DNA of 64,000 bases from assembly GCF_041080815.1 (NCBI RefSeq), contig NZ_CP160205.1, positions 1,984,001 through 2,048,000 of the forward strand, written 5' to 3'. Position 1 is the first letter of the stretch; every line of letters begins with the position of its first letter. Positions 46,726 through 55,320 of this stretch are shown here, piece by piece. The notes below the pieces were generated by a model. It had not been told where the DNA came from and searched no databases. It worked only from the letters and a program-made list of their open reading frames with translations. The translations under genes were made by a program, and so were the position numbers. This DNA is from Mucilaginibacter yixingensis. GTDB taxonomy: Bacteria; Bacteroidota; Bacteroidia; Sphingobacteriales; Sphingobacteriaceae.

Positions 46726-49518
46726 CTATAAATGCCAGCTAAGCCCTAAAAACAGTGTGATGCCTCTTTTATAGCTGCTTATCAATACGTCTGTTGTTTT
46801 GCCGGTCACGTTTGATGTGGATCTCTGTGTTAGTTCAAACTTTGGATCCAGGAGGTTTCTTCCGCCAAGATTTATCGTTAATTTGGATCTCTTCAACCCA
46901 AAGCTGTTGATGATATCAAGTGAAGGAACTGCTTTCTCCAGCACATTTTCACGGCCTGTTGTTCCTACAGAGAATACTTTGTCGTAAGCATAGTTAAACA
47001 CCAGGGTGGATAAAAGCGATGTTTTATCGTTATCCATGCTGTAACTCAGATCAGAGTTAATGAGCAGGGGAGAAGCGCCCTGCATTTTTCCTTTTTGGTT
47101 GGTAAATGTAGCCGATACAAGACCCGTTGTTACGTCGGTTTGGTCTTCCTGGCTATACAGATAAGAAGCGTTGAATCCGAAAGAAAGATCGCTGGTGCTT
47201 TTTTTGCCTTTAAAAGTGTATAAGGTTTTCCTTAATTCCACTTCTGCGCCTGCAACGTTAGCGCTTTTTGTATTCACATAAGAGTAATCAAGCCCCGGTG
47301 TGTTCATGATCATTCTCACGATCGGATTTTGGATGTTCTTGTAAAAAGCGCCCACAGAAATAATCTCTTTTCTCGATAAATAATGATCATACTTCAAATC
47401 AACATTGTGATCTTTTGAGGGTGACAAATACGGGTTTCCGCGTTCATTGAAGTTGATGTCGTTATACAGAAAATTTGCCATTTCCTTAAACTGCGGCATG
47501 GTGTAAGTTTCGCTTGCTGCAAAACGCAACGCGTTGTTGTCGTTGAAGCTGTATTTCATATTTAAGCTGGGCAGCAAATAATTTTTGTCAATAAGCGATG
47601 GCGGTGTAGTAAGATCTGTTACTGTACTGGTAATGTTGGTATTCCAGGTGATAGTTTGTTTTACATTTTCGCTTCGCAAACCCGCTTCTATAATGAAGTT
47701 CTCGCTTACAGGATAAACTAATTGCGCGTAGCCGGCGCCAATTTTGCGATGACCGATGTAATACATCGGGTCTAAGTTGGAGCTGTTCCATAAAGTAATG
47801 AGTTTGAACGCTCCTGCGCTAAGGTTTTGCTGGTTTAGTGCAGCATCGGGGTTGTTCGGGTCAACGCTCAAACCGCCTTGCTGGTAGTCGAACTCCGTAA
47901 AATTGAAGGTCCTGTCTGTTTTTCTGTAATTACCACCCAAAGTCAAAACCACCGGAAAATTTGCATCCGGGTTAAATTGATAATTTACCTCTGCTTTTGT
48001 ACCCAGATCATTTTCGTCAAGTAAAGAGAAAAAGCGGTTGTTATCTCCCGGAGAATTTGCACTTAAAATATAGCTTCCGGAAGCCGTCATGGCATAGGCA
48101 TTGGTTTTTCTGTCCGGTTCAGTTCCACGCAAAGTACTGTACACTGTGCCGATGTTTGCGCTAATTTTACTACTGAATTTATAGTCTGCCAATAGCTGAT
48201 TGGAGAATAAATTGTTGCTATTGTTTTGTTGGCGGACGATTAGCGAATTCTCAGCATCGGCCGAGCCCAGATTATCGTTAATGTCTTTATTGTATCCTAA
48301 ATAATTTCCTACAAATTGCGCGTCGCTATGAATAAAAAGCGAATTCAACGAAACACTGCCTTTAGTATGTCTGAATTTTGCATTACCGAGTAAGGACTGT
48401 GTAGTTTTGTAATCGTAGCGTTTCACGTCCATAGCCTGCTGGTAATCGCCCGTGTTTGTGGCTTGACCGATGAAACCTGTCCTGTACGAATAATCGCTCA
48501 CATTGCTGGCCACGCCAAACAATGAAAGTGAGTTGGTGCTCTTACCCAAATTGAACTTACGGCCACCGCTGATGTTGAAGCTTGTATTTATCGGACTTAA
48601 GGCTTTTTCGGTTTGAAAACCCGAATTAAAAGTGTACCGGGTCAAATCGGTGATCGGGGTGTTCCTTCCATTTTTAAGGAAGCCAAAATAACTGAAAGCG
48701 CCATCTGCAACCGCAAACCTGCTTGCCGAAACGGCATTGCTATTAACTCCGCCCTCAAAATAAATACTGAAAAAGCGGCGATCTTCCAGCTCTTTTGAAG
48801 AAATATCAATGTTCGCTCCGGCATTATCTCCGTAAAGAGGTGCGCCGAACGTTTTATTGACGTTAATGTTTCTGATGATATTGGACTGAAAAAAATCCAA
48901 AGAAATATTTTTGTACAATGGATCTTCTGAAGGCAGCGGTAGCCCGTTGAGAGATGTAGAATTGTATCTGTCGCCAAGTCCGCGCACAAACACGTTCTTG
49001 GTGCTTTCCAATTTAACGATCCCGGCCGTTTTTGTAACAGCAGCAGCGGCATTAGAAACGCCTTTCTTAGCCATTTCCTGCGAACCGATGGCCTGTTTCA
49101 TTTCTACAGACCTTTTCTGCTCTGCAAGCAGTGCAGTTTCTTTTTCACGACTAGCCTTTGATTGGACTATGACCACCTCCTTCAACTGTTTACCCTGGTG
49201 CTCAAGAGTGATATTTAAGGTAGTAACCTGGTCTGCCTGCACCTGTACTTCGCTGATGGATCGGCTTTTGTAACCCACATACTGTATTGACAGGGCATAG
49301 GTGCCAGGCGCTATATTTAGTACGTAGTCGCCATTAACATTGACAACCGCGCCCTTGGTTGTACCTTGTATCAATAAGTTAGCACCAATAAGGTTTTCAC
49401 CGGTTTTAGCGTCAGTGATCTTGCCTGATATTTTGCCTGTAATTTGCGCTTGTGCAGAACTGTAGAAGACACACGCAAGTATTGTAATAAGTAAGTAGGA
49501 GCGTAAAATTTTTACCAT
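46726..49518 (-). CDS. TonB-dependent receptor (non-SusC)
   Basis: From the ATG at 49518 (MVKILRSYLLITILACVFYSSAQA) the protein has 930 residues. It has a signal peptide, a carboxypeptidase-regulatory-like domain (TGKISGKITDAKTGENLIGANLLI), a TonB-box segment and a plug (about 130-245, AAAVTKTAGIVKLESTKNVFVRGLGDRYNSTSLNGLPLPS). A 22-strand-type barrel follows, with PLYGDNAGANIDISSKELEDRR at its start. It lacks the SusC signature. VFVRGLGDRYN is typical of receptors for small ligands. It is probably energised import across the outer membrane of an unidentified compound, with the downstream beta-helix lipoprotein. Confidence 0.93.
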   Translation of the reverse strand: MVKILRSYLLITILACVFYSSAQAQITGKISGKITDAKTGENLIGANLLIQGTTKGAVVNVNGDYVLNIAPGTYALSIQYVGYKSRSISEVQVQADQVTTLNITLEHQGKQLKEVVIVQSKASREKETALLAEQKRSVEMKQAIGSQEMAKKGVSNAAAAVTKTAGIVKLESTKNVFVRGLGDRYNSTSLNGLPLPSEDPLYKNISLDFFQSNIIRNINVNKTFGAPLYGDNAGANIDISSKELEDRRFFSIYFEGGVNSNAVSASRFAVADGAFSYFGFLKNGRNTPITDLTRYTFNSGFQTEKALSPINTSFNISGGRKFNLGKSTNSLSLFGVASNVSDYSYRTGFIGQATNTGDYQQAMDVKRYDYKTTQSLLGNAKFRHTKGSVSLNSLFIHSDAQFVGNYLGYNKDINDNLGSADAENSLIVRQQNNSNNLFSNQLLADYKFSSKISANIGTVYSTLRGTEPDRKTNAYAMTASGSYILSANSPGDNNRFFSLLDENDLGTKAEVNYQFNPDANFPVVLTLGGNYRKTDRTFNFTEFDYQQGGLSVDPNNPDAALNQQNLSAGAFKLITLWNSSNLDPMYYIGHRKIGAGYAQLVYPVSENFIIEAGLRSENVKQTITWNTNITSTVTDLTTPPSLIDKNYLLPSLNMKYSFNDNNALRFAASETYTMPQFKEMANFLYNDINFNERGNPYLSPSKDHNVDLKYDHYLSRKEIISVGAFYKNIQNPIVRMIMNTPGLDYSYVNTKSANVAGAEVELRKTLYTFKGKKSTSDLSFGFNASYLYSQEDQTDVTTGLVSATFTNQKGKMQGASPLLINSDLSYSMDNDKTSLLSTLVFNYAYDKVFSVGTTGRENVLEKAVPSLDIINSFGLKRSKLTINLGGRNLLDPKFELTQRSTSNVTGKTTDVLISSYKRGITLFLGLSWHL

Positions 49519-49615
49519 AAATTTTTGATTGCAAAAGTATTTTGAGTTACTTTTAATCACGATGAATCGCCGTTATCATTAAAACAAGTGTTTTTCAATG
49601 CATGGTTAAGAATGG

Positions 49616-49936
49616 TTAAATGGCATAACCATTCTTTATGCGGTACGATCTTGTTATTTTTTGTTTAGTAGCTTCGAGTACCGTTATCGGGCAATCGTTT
49701 TTTAATATTTCTTCAGCAAAAATATCGCTGTAGAATTCCTTCTTCAGATCTGTTAAGTTGATGTCGAGCGCATGGGAAAGGGTTTCCAGCTTTTCTATCC
49801 TTAATTTTTTCTTACCACATTCAATACGGCTTAAGTGGGCTCTTGCTATACCTAAGTGGCTAGCCAGAATGGTTTGAGATAGGCCTGCAGTTATACGGCA
49901 TGCCTTAATAAAATGCCCGAAACTATTTAGCGGCAT
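49616..49936 (-). CDS. XRE-family transcriptional regulator
   Basis: This 106-residue protein has an N-terminal Cro/C1 helix-turn-helix (FIKACRITAGLSQTILASHLGIARAHLSRIECGKKKLRIEKLETLSHALDI, about 8-60) and a short C-terminal tail. Its start lies inside the end of the upstream marR-like gene with a 10-bp overlap, so the two are translationally coupled. It probably works with that regulator on shared targets. The targets are unknown, but the adjacent TonB receptor operon is the nearest candidate. Confidence 0.88.
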   Translation of the reverse strand: MPLNSFGHFIKACRITAGLSQTILASHLGIARAHLSRIECGKKKLRIEKLETLSHALDINLTDLKKEFYSDIFAEEILKNDCPITVLEATKQKITRSYRIKNGYAI

Positions 49937-50430
49937 GCTTCAGCCTCCTCCTCAACTTTATTGCCATAACTTTCGACTAGGTTTTCTTTTACGAGCCGTA
50001 TCTCGTTCATCGTTGATAGGTTATCATTGATCTTCTTGAGCACGCTAAGGCAATTGTACATCTCCTGCCAGCTAATGTCTGTAAGTACATGTTTCTCGAA
50101 ATGTTCAAAAGCCGCCTTCAGTTTAAAAATGGCATTTTCCGCTTTAGATGTAAACGTAATAAGTTTGCCACGGCGATCTTTGTAATTAACCTCTCGCTTC
50201 ACATAACCTTTAGCTTCAAGGGCGTTAATAATTACGGCCATGTTAGACTTTTCAACGCTTAGTTGTTCGCAAAGTAGTTTTTGCGTGGCTTTCCCATTAA
50301 ACCGTATCAGAATGATAATAACCTGGTAATGATGCTGTAGGTCTGTTTCGGAAAGTAATTGATATAAATAACTGTGAAAAGACTTGTGTACGAGCATGGC
50401 CTGCAAGCCAAACTCTTCTCCAAATTCCAT
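49927..50430 (-). CDS. MarR-family transcriptional regulator
   Basis: This 167-residue winged-helix protein has a dimerisation helix region (HSYLYQLLSETDLQHHYQVIIILIRFNG), a recognition helix (LLCEQLSVEKSNMAVIINALEAKGYVKRE) and a wing with YKDRRGKLITFT. MarR proteins bind palindromes as dimers and often regulate themselves. A 7-bp inverted repeat lies 20 bp upstream of this start. It overlaps the following xre gene by 10 bp. Confidence 0.88.
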   Translation of the reverse strand: MEFGEEFGLQAMLVHKSFHSYLYQLLSETDLQHHYQVIIILIRFNGKATQKLLCEQLSVEKSNMAVIINALEAKGYVKREVNYKDRRGKLITFTSKAENAIFKLKAAFEHFEKHVLTDISWQEMYNCLSVLKKINDNLSTMNEIRLVKENLVESYGNKVEEEAEACR

Positions 50431-50449
50431 AAAGTGAAAAAATTAACCA

Positions 50450-50468
50450 GATCACTTAAAGAGTGATC
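50450..50468. promoter_or_regulatory. Candidate MarR operator
   Basis: GATCACT-TAAAG-AGTGATC is a perfect inverted repeat located 20 bp upstream of the marR-like start, the usual place and form for an autoregulatory MarR site. The half-site and spacing are seen in the sequence; binding is inferred. Confidence 0.55.
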
Positions 50469-50475
50469 GGTGTGT

Positions 50476-50518
50476 TCAACAATAAATAAGCTTAGGGGTA
50501 TTGAAGCTTTATTGTTGA
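50476..50518. repeat. Inverted repeat after the 120-residue ORF
   Basis: TCAACAATAAA...AGCTT and its near complement AAGCTTTATTGTTGA (with a 2-base bulge) form a long AT-rich hairpin between the marR-like start and the end of the hypothetical gene. It may be a weak terminator of that gene or a second regulator site. Confidence 0.55.
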
Positions 50519-50523
50519 TCTTT

Positions 50524-50886
50524 TCAGATGAGAAGCAGCCTGTTAAGCAGATAGATCGGCGGAAACGGTGGGTAGGAAAAATGCTGGTTTAATTGAGAAG
50601 CAACACGTTTAACGCCTTGTAAGCAAAGCATTAAACTTGCTAATACGATCACCGCAAACAACAAAACGTTTATTTCGCACTTTACCGTGCTTGGCGGCAA
50701 TGAGAGCTGGCGGTTTGCAATTAAAGTCCAAGTTGAATTATGTAAATGAATAGTACATAAATTATGCCTTTCGATAGTAATACGGTTGTGGCAAGGCTCT
50801 TTGGCTATTACAGAAAAAAGCGGATTGAGCACTAAGATATAGATGCTCAGCAGTAGGAGTGATACCGCTTTTAATTTTTTTTTCAT
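50524..50886 (-). CDS. Hypothetical small membrane protein
   Basis: This 120-residue protein has a hydrophobic N-terminus (LKAVSLLLLSIYILVLNPLFSVIA), which is a signal or first membrane helix. A short loop with two cysteines (EPCHNR, HNLCTIHLHN) follows, then a second membrane helix (INVLLFAVIVLASLMLCL) and a basic tail. I do not recognise a family. It precedes the marR/xre pair on the same strand but is separated by a hairpin. It could be a small stress-related membrane protein or a chance frame. Confidence 0.5.
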   Translation of the reverse strand: MKKKLKAVSLLLLSIYILVLNPLFSVIAKEPCHNRITIERHNLCTIHLHNSTWTLIANRQLSLPPSTVKCEINVLLFAVIVLASLMLCLQGVKRVASQLNQHFSYPPFPPIYLLNRLLLI

Positions 50887-51405
50887 TATTCAACCAAGGC
50901 AATAATAACTGCAGTGTGTAAATATTAAGTTGTATTTAGGTTAAGATATTGCAAATCTGTAGAACATACCTGATGCTGTCTATCGGCTGACTTATGGAAG
51001 GTTGAGCACAATGAGCGATTAAGCTATTGCCTAATTCACTTTTAAAATAGCAATGCTTAGCGTGTTACAAAACATCTCTGTCATTTGTTGAAAATTGTGA
51101 AAAACCAAACTGGCATACTATTCTATTCAAAAAGATAACAAGCACTTGTGCAACCAGTTACCGAACAAAGCCTCAAGTCGGAAGATTTAAGGCTTTGTTA
51201 CTTCTTAGGAAGAGGGTACATACAGATGGACGGAGGGCTTTCTTATATAGCATTCCGGGGCTTGAAAGCACTTCAGGATGGTAATCCTGCCTGGGGGGGG
51301 GCTACAATCTAATATAGAGTAACTTAACAAGGATGATCGTTAATTTTAGCACCCAAGGGAACAAATTCTAACAGTCATAAATTATGGCTGTCTCAGGTAA
51401 AAAAG
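50887..51405. other. Intergenic region without supported gene
   Basis: About 520 bp with frequent stops in all frames. A G9 run lies near 51295-51303. No tRNA-like fold, promoter pair or inverted repeat stood out. Confidence 0.5.
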
Positions 51406-51429
51406 AAGCGCTGTTTTGGGACAGCGCTT
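51406..51429 (-). terminator. Terminator of the stress-protein operon
   Basis: AAGCGCTGT-TTTGGG-ACAGCGCTT is a perfect 9-bp stem. On the minus strand it leads into a T-rich run, 20 bp after the last gene. Confidence 0.85.
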
Positions 51430-51449
51430 ATACAAGGTGAATAAATTTT

Positions 51450-51899
51450 TTACTTCGCAGCGTCGCGCAGTGCCTTTACTTCGTCATGCGCGGCATTGAC
51501 GCCACTCTGCTGACGGCTCACTATTTCGCGGGCCTGGGCGCTTAATTCCGGGTCTTCCAGGGCATCGCGGTAAGCTTTCTTAATGGCGTCTTCTCCGCGT
51601 TCGGCTTCTGAGAGGATGCTTTCGCGGGTGCTGCCGCCAAAAATGGATTTCACGTCTATCCAGGCGCGATGCAGACTACCGGCCATACTGGTGCCGGTTT
51701 CCACGTCATTGTCTTCGGCACCAACCAAAGCTGAAAGTTCCTGGCTATTCTCACGACTCTGCGCCGCGTAACGCTGGAAGATTTCCTTCAGGTCGATGTT
51801 CTCGTCGTTAATGTCAGCTATCGCTTTTTCAAAACCGGCGATACGGTCGTTGTTGATCTCGATCAGTTCGTTCAGAACCGAGGTTGTTTTGGTTTCCAT
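51450..51899 (-). CDS. PA2169-type four-helix-bundle protein (DUF2383)
   Basis: This 149-residue all-helical protein opens TTSVLNELIEINNDRIAGFEKAIADI and continues LKEIFQRYAAQSRENSQEL and ESILSEAERGEDAIKKAYRDAL, matching the DUF2383/PA2169 family. The fold is ferritin-like and acidic residues are present in the helices. Its biochemical role is unknown. It often accompanies YciF-like proteins in stress-responsive clusters, as it does here with a DUF892 gene 30 bp upstream in the same operon. Confidence 0.87.
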   Translation of the reverse strand: METKTTSVLNELIEINNDRIAGFEKAIADINDENIDLKEIFQRYAAQSRENSQELSALVGAEDNDVETGTSMAGSLHRAWIDVKSIFGGSTRESILSEAERGEDAIKKAYRDALEDPELSAQAREIVSRQQSGVNAAHDEVKALRDAAK

Positions 51900-51929
51900 A
51901 AAATAGATAAATGATTAATTGATTTTAAA

Positions 51930-52472
51930 TTACTCCACTTCTGCCGCGGCAGCTTTGTTCACATAGTTCTCGGCCACTTCGGTCAATAAGGAATCAGCCG
52001 TTTTTTCTTCTTTAAGGGTTTCTTCCAGCAAACTGGCAGCTTCAGTATAACCTAACGTGGTAGCCAGCGTGCGCAGCGTGCCATAAGATGCAATTTCATA
52101 GTGCTCCACTTTCTGGGCAGCCGAGATAATGGCCACATCACGCACTTCGGTGCCTTTCTCTGTTTCTTTCAGCAGTTCGTCGGCTTCTTTCAGCAGGCCG
52201 TCCATCGCTTCGCATTTCACGGCTTTAGCTTTCTCGCCAATGCTTTCAAATACTTTTTCCAAACGGGCTACCTGGTTTTCAGTTTGCGTAAGATGCTCTT
52301 CGATGGTTTTCTTTAGTTCGTCCGAAGTTGCGCCCTTGCTCATTTTTGGCAGGGCTTTTACCAGGTGTTGCTCAGCCCAGTAAATGTCTTTCAGTTCATC
52401 GATGAACAATTCTTTCAGCGCGCTTTCCGCTTCGGGAGAGCGTTCGGCTTTCATTTGCTTTTTGGTTGCCAT
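51930..52472 (-). CDS. YciF-like ferritin-like protein (DUF892)
   Basis: This 180-residue helical protein has the DUF892 landmarks: LKELFIDELKDIYWAEQHLVKALPKM, TQNQVARLEKVFE-like helix 2, and VEHYEIASYGTLRTLATTLGY with His/Glu metal-ligand positions. YciF relatives are dimeric ferritin-like proteins induced by osmotic or oxidative stress. The lysine/alanine-rich ends are common in Bacteroidota versions. It forms an operon with the DUF2383 gene. Confidence 0.92.
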   Translation of the reverse strand: MATKKQMKAERSPEAESALKELFIDELKDIYWAEQHLVKALPKMSKGATSDELKKTIEEHLTQTENQVARLEKVFESIGEKAKAVKCEAMDGLLKEADELLKETEKGTEVRDVAIISAAQKVEHYEIASYGTLRTLATTLGYTEAASLLEETLKEEKTADSLLTEVAENYVNKAAAAEVE

Positions 52473-52589
52473 AGGTCTTGTCTTTTTGTTTTGATGTATG
52501 GTAAAAACGTTGCGAAAAAATACTTTGTTTTAAAAAAAATTAATTGAAACGATAGTTAAATCTGGTATGATAATCGCTGGTTAAATATT

Positions 52590-52751
52590 ATGAAGATCAT
52601 CAAACTTAATCCGAAAACTAAAAAAAGTATTCAGCTAGCAATAGTGACCGCTTTTTTGTACAGGGACGCGAATGTTTTTAAAAACACACGCCTGCAATTC
52701 CTGAAAAATAATCCTGATTTTTTTAATAACTCTTCGGGCCTGACGGCTTAA
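52590..52751 (+). CDS. Possible 53-residue hypothetical protein
   Basis: An ATG-started frame of 53 codons (MKIIKLNPKTKKSIQLAIVT...NNSSGLTA) ends 3 bp before the next small gene. It is basic and helical, with no recognised motif. The tight spacing to the downstream ORF and good codon usage suggest it is real. Confidence 0.45.
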   Translation: MKIIKLNPKTKKSIQLAIVTAFLYRDANVFKNTRLQFLKNNPDFFNNSSGLTA

Positions 52752-52754
52752 GTC

Positions 52755-52937
52755 ATGTATAAAAATTTACTACGGATGGCTGGTGCGACCGCTCTTATCG
52801 GTTACCTGATGTTTGGCAACAAACTGCGAATGGTATTGAAAGACCGCGTTAAAGACTGGAGTGCAGATCTGATGAGCCGGGAATGTGGTCTCACGAAAGA
52901 GCTGACCCGTCCGGCCGTAGATATGGTATTGGATTAA
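52755..52937 (+). CDS. Small hypothetical protein with one membrane helix
   Basis: This 60-residue protein has a hydrophobic N-terminal segment (MAGATALIGYLMFG) followed by a charged stretch (KLRMVLKDRVKDWSADLMSRECG). It starts 3 bp after the preceding 53-residue frame, and its stop overlaps the end of the convergent DUF72 gene. No family is recognised. Confidence 0.5.
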   Translation: MYKNLLRMAGATALIGYLMFGNKLRMVLKDRVKDWSADLMSRECGLTKELTRPAVDMVLD

Positions 52938-53659
52938 TGCCGATGTACCAGCCTGTTCAATGTTTGCAGATTTTGCACCGCAGCGCCCAGGGTATTGTTA
53001 AAGTATGCGTAAAGCGTTCTGCCTTCGGCCAGCCAGTCCTGTATGTAAGTAGCATGTTCCTGCAAATAGTCGCCGGTGTAGCTGCCGCGATAACCAGGCT
53101 CCGGGCCATGGAACCGCAGAAATACATGCTGCGCCGTTAATACCAGCGGCGCTGCCGATTTTTGCATATCATGCGCTACCATTGCTGCATTGAAGCTGCG
53201 CAACAACTGATAGACTTCTTCTCTATACCAGCCTTTATGCCGAAACTCTATTGCCAACTGCCAGCCGTAAGGCTGCAATGCGGTAAGTAAGGCGGTCAAT
53301 TGCAACAAGTCAGGCCCGAATTTAGGCGGGAGTTGCACCAGCAGACAGCCACGTTTACCGCTTGTACTGACAGCATCCATGAATGCAGGTAAGGGTTGCA
53401 TATTAAACCTTCCCGGCAATTCATGCGTTACGGATTGATGTATTTTAAAGGTAAACCTGAAATCATCAGGCACTTCGCCCGACCATTTCTGTACTGTTCG
53501 TGCTTGTGGCATCCGGTAAAAACTGGCGTTGATCTCGATAGAATTGAACAGCGAGGCATAATAAGTTAACCGCGATCCTTCCCTGAACTCCTCCGGGAAG
53601 AAGGATTTGTTTTTGACGAGCAACATTAGGTTGCTGGTGCCTGCATAATAGTTTTGCAT
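52934..53659 (-). CDS. DUF72 family protein (YecE-like)
   Basis: This 241-residue TIM-barrel protein has the DUF72 landmarks: YAGTSN, FPEEFREGSRLTYYASLFNSIEINASFYRMP, VPDDFRFTFKIHQSVTH and the end LYAYFNNTLGAAVQNLQTL. The family is widespread and its reaction is unknown. The upstream neighbour is the DUF3175 gene, whose stop is adjacent, so both are likely in one transcript. Confidence 0.93.
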   Translation of the reverse strand: MQNYYAGTSNLMLLVKNKSFFPEEFREGSRLTYYASLFNSIEINASFYRMPQARTVQKWSGEVPDDFRFTFKIHQSVTHELPGRFNMQPLPAFMDAVSTSGKRGCLLVQLPPKFGPDLLQLTALLTALQPYGWQLAIEFRHKGWYREEVYQLLRSFNAAMVAHDMQKSAAPLVLTAQHVFLRFHGPEPGYRGSYTGDYLQEHATYIQDWLAEGRTLYAYFNNTLGAAVQNLQTLNRLVHRH

Positions 53660-53944
53660 CTATTTAGGGGTTTTCCCGAAAAGCTCCCGAAGTTTGCCTT
53701 TCGCTTTTTCCAATACCTCTTTTTCCGAATGATCCAGGTTCTTGCCGGCGCGGTTTTCATAAAAGGTCAGCATAGACATCGCGCTGCGGTAAGGCGACGA
53801 TTTTCGGCGGTTACTGCTTTCTGCGGAATGCTTTAGCGAGGCCGCGATCTTATCCGGATCGCCCGATTTGAAAACGTCTTTTTCCAGGTCGAGGGCGTTG
53901 CTGTGTGTGGTCACTTCACCCGACCATTTTTTTGCTGTCGTCAT
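53660..53944 (-). CDS. DUF3175 family small protein
   Basis: This 94-residue protein has KKWSGEVTTHSNALDLEKDVF and SLKHSAESSNRRKSSPYRSAMSMLTFYENRAGKNL, the signature of DUF3175. The function is unknown. The family typically occurs in stress and DUF72 neighbourhoods, as here: its stop directly abuts the DUF72 start. Confidence 0.88.
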   Translation of the reverse strand: MTTAKKWSGEVTTHSNALDLEKDVFKSGDPDKIAASLKHSAESSNRRKSSPYRSAMSMLTFYENRAGKNLDHSEKEVLEKAKGKLRELFGKTPK

Positions 53945-53949
53945 AATTT

Positions 53950-54060
53950 TCAGATTTCTACCGGGTTCAGTACTTCATCTGTAGCGGGCTGGGGCACTTC
54001 GATTTCTTCAAGTTCCAGTGTACCCAGATCACCGAACTCATGTATTCTGATAGCTTTCAT
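53950..54060 (-). pseudogene. N-terminal remnant of a zinc/quinone-type alcohol dehydrogenase
   Basis: A 36-codon frame, MKAIRIHEFGDLGTLELEEIEVPQPATDEVL followed by a stop, matches the first residues of NADPH:quinone reductase/medium-chain alcohol dehydrogenases, which have about 310-330 residues. The rest of the gene is absent, since the DUF3175 gene begins only a few bases downstream. It is probably a deletion remnant, though translation of the short peptide is possible. Confidence 0.7.
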
Positions 54061-54066
54061 TTTTGT

Positions 54067-54243
54067 TTAATGTTTCTTCTTCGGTACTTTTGCACCTTCT
54101 TTACGCGCCTCAGATAAACCGATGGCAATTGCCTGTTTTCTACTGGTCACTTTTTTACCGCTGCCACTTTTGAGCGTACCTTCCTTTTCCTCGTGTAAAG
54201 CTTTATGGACCTTGTCCTGCGCTTTGTCTGAATATTTGGCCAT
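54067..54243 (-). CDS. Small basic protein (DUF6496-like)
   Basis: From the ATG at 54243 the protein has 58 residues, MAKYSDKAQDKVHKALHEEKEGTL followed by a Lys/Arg-rich middle (SGSGKKVTSRKQAIAIGLSEARKEGAKVPKKKH). This matches small DUF6496-type proteins found next to stress genes. It is strongly basic and could bind nucleic acid; the function is unknown. The in-frame ATG at 54279 lies in a less conserved stretch. Confidence 0.8.
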   Translation of the reverse strand: MAKYSDKAQDKVHKALHEEKEGTLKSGSGKKVTSRKQAIAIGLSEARKEGAKVPKKKH

Positions 54244-54421
54244 GATTTTATTTATTAATTTGTTTTTCAATACGCGCACGCTGGTTGCCTGACCACTCTT
54301 TCGCCGCCTTAACCGCTTTGGTGCTGCTGTCGGTTTTATTCGTGGGGCTGATCCGATACGAAACGGCGCTCCACTTTACTGCCTCTGGTACTCATAATTA
54401 TATGAATGTTTATATTGTTTA

Positions 54422-55276
54422 TTAGCCATTGACCACTTCGCCGCCATTAACATGGATGACCTGCCCCGTAATGAAAGAAGCGTCATCAGAAGCGAGGAAG
54501 ACATAAGCCGGGCCAAGCTCGGACGGCTGACCGGCCCGCTTCATCGCTGTTTCACTGCCAAAGCTCTTGATCTTTTCTTCGCCAAAACTGGATACGATCA
54601 GCGGCGTCCAAACCGGGCCGGGCGCCACTGCATTTACGCGGATACCCTTTTCGGTAAGGTTGGTAGCGAGTGATCTGGTAAATGTGGTGATAGCCCCTTT
54701 GGTGGAAGAATAATCAATTAACGATGGTGACGAGCGGTAGGCGGTCACCGAGGTGGTATTGATGATACAATCGCCGACTTCCAGGTGCTCCAGTGCGGCT
54801 TCAGCAAAATAGAAATAGGCGAAGATGTTAGTGCGAAAAGTCGTATCAAGCTGTTCCTCGTCAATAGCCTTCACATCCTTTTGCGGGAACTGCATCCCTG
54901 CATTGTTGACCAAAATATTGAGCCGGCCATATTCCTGAACTGCCTTCGCTACTGCCTTTTTGCAGAAATCGGCTTTCTTGACATCGCCTTTTATGAGCAG
55001 GCATTTTTTACCCGCTACTTCCACCAGGCGCTGCGTTTCTTTGGCGTCAATATCTTCGTCCAGATAGACGATAGCGATATCCGCACCTTCCTCCGCGAAA
55101 TGCACGGCCACCGCACGGCCGATGCCGCTGTCGCCGCCGGTAATCAGGGCAACCTTGTCCTGTAACTTTCCGGCAGCCTTATAGCTATCCTTGATATATT
55201 CCGGCGCCGGGTTCATCGTGGCCTCGATGCCGGGTTGTTTGTTTTGCTTTTTAGGTGTTTGGGTTGCAGTTGCCAT
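54422..55276 (-). CDS. SDR-family oxidoreductase (YghA-like)
   Basis: This 284-residue short-chain dehydrogenase has the cofactor motif TGGDSGIGRA (about 46-55), NNAG (124-127), and the catalytic Ser176, Tyr189 and Lys193 (DYSSTKGA). The N-terminal extension (KQPGIEATMNPAPEYIKDSYKAAGKL) is typical of YghA/YdaD-type stress-associated members. It would reduce or oxidise an unknown alcohol/carbonyl using NAD(P). It lies in the stress cluster on the same strand as the DUF genes. Confidence 0.93.
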   Translation of the reverse strand: MATATQTPKKQNKQPGIEATMNPAPEYIKDSYKAAGKLQDKVALITGGDSGIGRAVAVHFAEEGADIAIVYLDEDIDAKETQRLVEVAGKKCLLIKGDVKKADFCKKAVAKAVQEYGRLNILVNNAGMQFPQKDVKAIDEEQLDTTFRTNIFAYFYFAEAALEHLEVGDCIINTTSVTAYRSSPSLIDYSSTKGAITTFTRSLATNLTEKGIRVNAVAPGPVWTPLIVSSFGEEKIKSFGSETAMKRAGQPSELGPAYVFLASDDASFITGQVIHVNGGEVVNG

Positions 55277-55320
55277 TGTGGTGTTAATTATTAATTAAAA
55301 AATTAACCACTGGATTGGTA

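Noticed and set aside
54293..54395. Short frame MSTRGSKVERRFVSDQPHE with a possible shifted continuation ending RIEKQINK
   Set aside because: It may be a frameshifted small basic protein, but the evidence is too thin to list as a gene.
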